Source: Dryas octopetala (Eukaryota; Streptophyta; Magnoliopsida; Rosales; Rosaceae). Taken from it: a stretch of DNA of 64,000 bases. Each line of letters begins with the position of its first letter. The stretch's first letter is position 1. The notes under the pieces were generated by a model. That model was given only the letters and a program-made list of their open reading frames with translations. It searched no databases and had not been told where the DNA came from. Shown piece by piece: positions 57,749 to 64,000 of this stretch. Both the position numbers and the translations under genes were made by a program. The stretch is taken from NCBI GenBank assembly GCA_963921425.1, contig OY992838.1, positions 1,116,001 through 1,180,000 on the forward strand. Direction: 5' to 3'.

Positions 57749-57756
57749 TATTTATA
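57749..57756 (-). promoter_or_regulatory. Probable TATA box of DREB2D
   Basis: TATAAATA on the minus strand, 127 bp before the start codon, which leaves a leader of about 100 nt. The leader includes repeated GATTTGGGATT-like words. Confidence 0.55.
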
Positions 57757-58505
57757 TGACAAGTTAGCTGAATAGGAGGCAGGAAGGAGTAATGAGGCAT
57801 ACCTGAAACGTGGCTTTAGCTGGAGGAGTGTTGATACTTGGCAATTGGCATGGTGAACAAGACAGATCGTGTCAACGGCCAGCCTCACTGTTTGTTTCTC
57901 TACTACACACTTGGCCAGGCCCTTTGTTTGCATACTGGCTCAGGTGGCACCCAGGGAGGAGCCACATTCCATATTTGCTTTTTCAATTTCAATTTCAAAA
58001 AAAATGAAAATTGTTTGGGTTTAGCCGTTAAGCGGTGATTTGGATAATGGTCATTTACTATTGGGGGCGGTGACCCTGTGAACCGGTTGTAGATAAGAGC
58101 AAGGCGTCAGCGGTATTCCCAAACCAGCTTTGCATGACAATTAGCAACGCGAGTCGATACGTGTGCTTTTCCTAAATCCCATGAAATAGCGGGCCTTGGA
58201 AGTTGGAACTGAGTGACAAAACAGAATCGATGGATTAAATGCGTCCAGATTCATATGGGACCCACAACCTCACGAGTTTTCCGCACAAAGAAATGAATCT
58301 TTCCGACGGATTCCCTCTGCAACTGGCACCTGCCAGTTTCTCAAATCATTGCACACGTTCTCTTGTTTGTTGTTATCCCATCTTCGACGAGCTCTACAGT
58401 ACACCCATTCATGTCAATGATGTCATACATTCAAATCTAAGTGAAGAAAATCTATGGTGAATAAGTGAAAATGCGATCCCGTCAATATTGAGAAATACAA
58501 AGAAA
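57757..58505. other. Upstream region of DREB2D
   Basis: No gene seen. It should hold the distal promoter of DREB2D, as the next gene points away only beyond 59302. The right end abuts the MITE at 58506. Confidence 0.5.
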
Positions 58506-59053
58506 GAGGAAATTACAGATTTAGTCCAATTATTTTATACCTAGTTCAATTTTGGTCCACAATCTTTTTTAAGTTCTGTTTTGGTCCACTAATTGTTTCA
58601 CTTGTTCAATAAAGGTCCAGATTTGTTTTCTCAAATTTGGCCTGCTTTTTACCCTATCAAATCTCACCCAAATTCAGCAAATATATACTTGTTTTAAAGC
58701 TATGCATTTCTTCTTTACAACCATATAAAGATCATTCAAATTGGAGTTCTAAAACTCAAGATAATTGACCCTAAAGTAGGGTACCAAAAACTGCCAATTT
58801 TTCAAATTTCACCAAATCTCAATTCTTTTAGATTATAATACTCCAAATTTGTTTTTATGACTAAGAAATGATGAAATATAACTTATACTTCAATTATAAT
58901 TGAAGAAAACACAACCCAAAAGATTTAAAGTCACAAATCTGGACCTTTATTGAACAAATGAAACAATTAGTGGACCAAAACAGAACTTAAAAAAGATCGT
59001 GGACCAAAATTGAACTAGGTATAAAATAAGTGGACCAAATCTGTAATTTCCTC
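58506..59053. repeat. Mutator-type MITE with 10-bp target duplication
   Basis: The ends are inverted repeats of about 120 bp: both begin GAGGAAATTACAGATTT when read inwards and contain GGTCCACTAATTGTTTCA. A perfect 10-bp duplication TACAAAGAAA abuts it at 58496-58505 and 59054-59063. Length 548 bp with an AT-rich centre and no coding capacity. It lies between DREB2D and the OBG gene. Confidence 0.93.
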
Positions 59054-59301
59054 TACAAAGAAAATAAGAAAAAAAGATTACATTTACAGTATAAATCCTA
59101 AAATTGAGGTATTTGGATTTCATTCATTAATTGAAACCCCCAGCACAAGAAAAAGGATTACATTTGCCAATTCATTCATTATAGGATTACATTTAGCATG
59201 TATGTTCAACCCAAAAACGTCCTAACCTGTCTAATTCAGAGGACCTCATGCAATATGGGTCTCTGTTTTACAAACAACCTCAGGATCTCACATTTTAACC
59301 T

Positions 59302-62300
59302 TTAGCACTTTCTTAGACCTGCCCTTATCTCCTTCAACATCTCATTCACTCTGATGCCTTTCCTGCAAAAACCAACATAATGCAACTTTCATTTAGGCTG
59401 ATGCTCTTGTTACTGCATAGAATAGAACAAACTACAAAGCAGGGGTAGTTCTGAGTAGCTATTATGAGTTATATATATTAATAATAAACATATCTGTCTG
59501 ACATAAGCTTAGTACTTTACCATCCGATGATCGACCAAAATGTGGTTTTAACTGAAGGGTTACATCAGACATATGCATATTTTCCACCAAGTAACCATCC
59601 CAGGGCAGAATAAAATGCCAGGGAAATTTTTGGGGAAATCCAAAAATTATAAATGTTCCAAATGCTGGAAGATTGATCATTAGTGCAAACAAATTCTTCT
59701 GCCCCTCGATGTTTTGACTCCTCCTAATGAAATAGGTAACTGAACTCCCAAAGGGTGAGGAGGGGTTAAGAAGAGTGTAGAGGCTGGAACTTAGGCCTGT
59801 GGAAGATGTTAAGTCTTTTACTGTTTCTAAGGCTTTCGTCAGAATAATTGCAGACCCAAAGTCTTGATCTTCTTACGACAAAAAACCTAAGCATTTGTAT
59901 GTCGCCTAAACCTGAATGAGGACATTAGTTACTAAGTAGATGACATAGTAAACAATCATGTTATGATAAACACATAAATAGGCATTTAGATTATATGTAA
60001 CTTGAATTTAATTCCCAACGGCAGTAAACTACAAAGAATAATATCAACAATAATTCTGAATTTCTGATAAAAAAAATAGTTTCCACTTTTTTCTTATTCA
60101 GAATAAAAATGGGAAGTCCTTTTTTATGTTTGAAAATATAAATTAGTGCATTTTGTAGGTGCACAGTGGAAAACAAAAAGACAAGAAACTTTAGGTGTAG
60201 AAGTAAAGCATGTGACAAAGCATCCAAAATAATGGTGGTGAACTTACAGAACACTGACTCCTACAACGGCAAGGGGTCGTGGAAAGTCCTCAATATCTTT
60301 ATCCTTTTTATCTTTACTGGAAGCTCCTGAAGAGCATATATCTGCATTGCCACCTTCAGAGGGCAACGGTTGAACTGCATCTCTAGTGCTTGTTTCTGGC
60401 TCAAGAGATTCCCCATCAGTACCGAGTCTCATTATTTCTTCAGTCAAAGATGGAAGCCTGTCCCTTGCCTGAAATACAGATATATTTCATTTGAAAATGA
60501 AACTCAGGGGATGACAGTAATCACAAGGGAAAAAAAAAATCAATGGCACAAACCTCAGGAAGGTCAATTTTATTCAACACCACAATGTATGGTCGTTCAA
60601 GGTAATGAGGATTATACATTCGCAATTCCTACAAAAAATAAAACCAGTAGTTAGTACGGATATTTGAACAAAAAAAATTATCTATATTGCACACATGATA
60701 AACACTCGAACTGCTTTTTGGCTTCCCCATATCAAAACACAATGAAAGCTAACCAGTAATTACAAGGGGGAAAACTAATTACTGTTAAAGAATCATCATT
60801 CACAGGTAAGAAAATTGACATCAACCATCAATAATTTTATGCAACTAGACTGAGAGGGTCTGGTACCAACAGGTATAGATTAACGTTTGAATCAAATACT
60901 GCAAATAATTAAGGGACAACATACTTCTTTGACGGTTCTGTAGTCATTTACAGGATTCTCAGCTGCTGCATCAACAACATGGACCAATAGCCGAGTCCTC
61001 CTCAGATGCCTCAAAAAATTGCGACCAAGACCCTAAAGGAGGGCAGAGTTCGAATTAAGCAACTTGGAGCTTTAGAATAAGTGAGTAAACAAGACAATAA
61101 AATTACCTTCCCAAGATGAGCCCCTTCGATAAGACCAGGCAAATCTGCCAATGTTGCTTCAGAAGAATACATCTGTGCCCCTAAACTTGGGTCACCATCA
61201 AGACGTCCAAGGTTTGGCATTAAGGTTGTGAAAGGATAATCAGCAATATCAGGTCTTGCAAGTGTAGTGGCTGCCAAAAGGGTTGATTTTCCAGCATTCG
61301 GAAGGCCCTACAACAATGGGAAGAAATATTTTAGAAATCTAAACACCATATTACCACCTTCTATAATAGTCTTGTTCTATAATTTTTTATTCTCAACCCA
61401 TGAAACGCCAAAATATAATTTGAAAAATAAAAACTCAAAAAGGGATATTTGTTAGTTTAGTCAATTCAAAATGTAATGAAGTAAGCAAGACTTCCTCTTC
61501 AATTCAATTTCATATTAACTTGATCAAAAGTTCAAAACATTCATTACTCCATTTCACTACACAAAAACTTAAAATTTTGAGATTGTAAGTTGCAAAATCC
61601 CTAGTTAGATTCCCTTTCTCTTGGAAAGTTGCTAACCAGTGTAAGCAACCAGTGACAGAACCATTACCATAATATCCATAGTCAGGAATCAAGCTCAATA
61701 GTATCAGGTCTATTAGGACAAGGCAAACCAAGTCTGGAAACCAAGAATCAGGTTGAATAAAGTACATTCTGGTCTGACAGATATTGTGCTCAGTAGTGTC
61801 AGGTATCGTCTGCTTTTGAACGACTAAGCACCAAAAATTTCAGTTTCCCAACAGATGAATTAACACCATCACAATAGGGTAATTGAACTTTTATGGGCAG
61901 AGATTAAAATAGAAAAAGGACCGTGGAGAAAAAATATATGTACTTTAGTAAATTGAAAACAGGAGGACAATACTTACAACCAAACCAACATCAGCAACAA
62001 CTCGTAGAATCAACTCCAAACTAACCTCCTCTCCAGGTTGACCAAGAGCTAAAACCTGCAATAATCTAAAAATGAGCACATAAATGCACAAAATCGTATT
62101 GTTATTGAGTACATATTATAGTATTCTACTTCTATATTAAGGTATAAAATATTTGTTTGAGCAGGTTCCGAAAAGAGAAAGAGAGATGGAGAAGAAAGAT
62201 GTGTGTCAAGAAAGGCAATCCACTGACCCAATACTTGCATGCTGATGCATAAACATCACAATTCTGTGAAATAATTACATTTAAACCTACTTTCTTTTAC

Positions 62301-63671
62301 ACTTTGAAAACTCCATTTCTAAATATAGGTGGGGAAAAGAGGAAAGAGTAGTAGTCATTAATCAATGTCATGAATCTTGCTGTGAGGATCTATTTCATGA
62401 CCACTCATGAAACTAGGTTCAAGAATGAAAATGAAGAATAAACAGGTTAAATACTAGATGAAGAAAAAGCACCATCACTTTTACGGTTTTTACCTTATCA
62501 CTATCATCTCTCATCACATTTGTAGTCAAAGCCATCAACTTTTTCTTACTATGCTCTGGCGTTTCTAACAAGCTAATCTGCCACAAAAGCCAAGAAAAAT
62601 TACATGTAACCTGCAAAATGACACTGAACATGCAACCTACATAATTCTATCTACTGAAATTTTCACTCCATTTAAGATGTATGATGTCTCACCCCTCCTT
62701 GTCCACCCCTTGCAACAAGGACTTCATCACCTGGCTGTGCTAGATCGGCCAACAACTTCCCTCGTTTACGCTTCACTACCGTACCTAACATTAGCACAGA
62801 TACAGGTATAAGGCAAATGGAAGTGGGCTGAAATTGAAAATATTTAACTTGAAATTCTTCCATGAAATTCCCAATTTACTACATGCACTGCAAGTTGTTA
62901 TAGAAAACATAACAAGACAACACAACATACAAACCTACAGGCACGGGAATACGCAAAGTTGGGGCAGCAAGTCCATCATGCACTTGCGAGGTCAAGACAC
63001 CCATTGCATCCACATTCCCACCACGTTTTGCATTGTGCCTGCTTTTGGTGTGAAGTTCCAGCAGTGAATCTTTACCCTCATCTGCATACACCACAACATC
63101 ACCTCCATGACCACCCACTGGAAGAACAAGAGACCCACCAAAGTCCCTCTTAAACAAGCTTCTCCTCCTCATCTTCTCCTTTTCGTGTTTCCCTTGCGGC
63201 TTCCCAGTAGCTCTCTGGTTCGGCATGGTGAGGACTGCACCATGGCCTCCGTCTCCTGCACGAACTGTGATGATGACCTGGTCAAAGTACTTGTGGGGTT
63301 CCTTTATTAAGGTATTGGGTTTCAAAGCAGGAGGAGACTCTTTGTCTTTGCCTCTGGTAGTAAGTCGGCAGCTTATTGCGTAGTACCCAATTTTTTTCAA
63401 ATTGCACGACTCTCGGTCACACCTGTATGTATAACAAGCCATGGAGGTTACTGGGTCAGCATAAAAAAGTGTCTAATTGTTGCAGAGAATACCGCATTTC
63501 ATTGTTGAGGATTGGTGGAGAAGAATTTACTAGAAGTGATTCGAAATGTAAAGATGGGAAAAACTAATATTACTTCAGAGATTACCTTTCAGGGAAAATG
63601 GTGCCGTAAAGCGAGGATTTGTCCCGGAAGAGATACGAAGTTGATGGTGGTTGGGAGATGAGAGATAACAT
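59302..63671 (-). CDS. OBG-family GTPase, probably plastid (OBGC2/OBGL type)
   Basis: A ribosome-associated GTPase of the Obg/CgtA family. Ten exons: 63671-63586, 63422-62935, 62784-62693, 62577-62494, 62055-61978, 61307-61107, 61032-60925, 60628-60554, 60468-60248 and 59362-59302. Phases agree and give about 497 residues. The N-terminus ([17 protein letters not shown]) looks like an organelle transit peptide; an upstream in-frame ATG at about 63770 is also possible. The Obg fold starts at [20 protein letters not shown] and continues to GQGG. The G domain has G1 GLPNAGKS, G2 within YPFTT, G3 DLPGL, G4 NKID and G5-region VSVL. The glycine-rich core is partly replaced by a basic stretch ([19 protein letters not shown]). 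The last exon adds 19 residues ([16 protein letters not shown]..) after an 885-bp intron, so translation does not stop at the TAA at 60246. Confidence 0.9.
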
Positions 63672-64000
63672 GTCTGAATAGTGAAGCAAACAGCGAGCTA
63701 CTGAGCGGGCGAGCGAGACAGACAGAAAATACTCAAACGACAGGCTAACAGTCTGCGGGGCTACTGACATTGCTAAGGCTCCCGCTATTCTCACCCCTTT
63801 TCTTCTCACCTCACACTCCTCATTTTATAGTAAAAATTACATTTTTATCTTAACAGATAAAGATCAAGAAGAAATGAAGAATATACAAATTATACAATAA
63901 ATCAATAATACAATTCAAAAATAGAAAATTTTAAGAAAACAATTTTTTTTTTTTTTTTGGTATTAGCCATTAGGGCGGGCCTAAGAAAATGATTTCAAGG
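63672..64000. other. 5' leader and upstream flank of the OBG gene
   Basis: It holds the likely 5' UTR on the minus strand. Beyond about 63830 the sequence is AT-rich with a poly-T run at 63943-63958. No other gene seen. Confidence 0.5.

Noticed and set aside
60246-60248. TAA as the end of the OBG protein
   Set aside because: It overlaps a good GTAAGT donor, and a phase-matched final exon with the conserved C-terminus exists at 59302-59362.

Overview
This is nuclear DNA of a flowering plant, most likely a eudicot and probably a rosid. The genes are intron-rich with GT-AG splice sites, the families are plant-specific (WAT1, DREB2D, plastid-type OBG, NPF, F-box with FBA domain), and the gaps are AT-rich and filled with LTR retrotransposons, a LINE and foldback MITEs. 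A Rosaceae genome would fit, but the sequence does not prove it.

Layout. 1-10862: a Ty3/gypsy element of the Tat lineage on the minus strand, with a long gag-pol frame, an extra gene on the opposite strand, a 71-bp tandem array and one LTR; its other LTR lies left of the window. 11648-13976: TFIIF beta subunit (+). 14864-22516: a long gap with microsatellites, MITEs and a 61-bp tandem repeat. 22517-25392: WAT1 (+). 27252-29448: an NPF peptide/nitrate-transporter-type gene (-) with two in-frame stops. 30540-32941: a purple acid phosphatase (+). 33150-36621: duplicated debris (PAP 3' ends, a decayed tRNA-Gly, a RING gene fused to an F-box fragment, and a headless F-box gene in a head-to-head palindrome). 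36622-41452: non-coding DNA with a roughly 2.1-kb imperfect duplication. 41453-42735: an HSF-domain-like gene rearranged into a near-perfect hairpin. 42924-44547: two foldback MITEs. 45226-48795: a broken LINE abutting a broken Ty1/copia element (48796-53250). 53537-54022: an intact RING-H2 gene. 55097-55168: an intact tRNA-Gly(UCC). 56813-57622: DREB2D (-). 59302-63671: an OBG GTPase (-).

How it fits together. TFIIF beta, WAT1 and DREB2D are neighbours in Arabidopsis (At1g75510, At1g75500, At1g75490), so this window looks like an old conserved block. Here about 31 kb of NPF, PAP, RING/F-box/tRNA duplications and mobile elements lie between WAT1 and DREB2D. Four MITEs carry perfect 9- or 10-bp target duplications and look like Mutator-type insertions. 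The most unusual structures are the HSF-domain hairpin, the RING/F-box chimera at a palindrome, and the antisense gene of the Tat element. Exon boundaries were read by eye from splice signals and family similarity; no alignment or transcript evidence was available.
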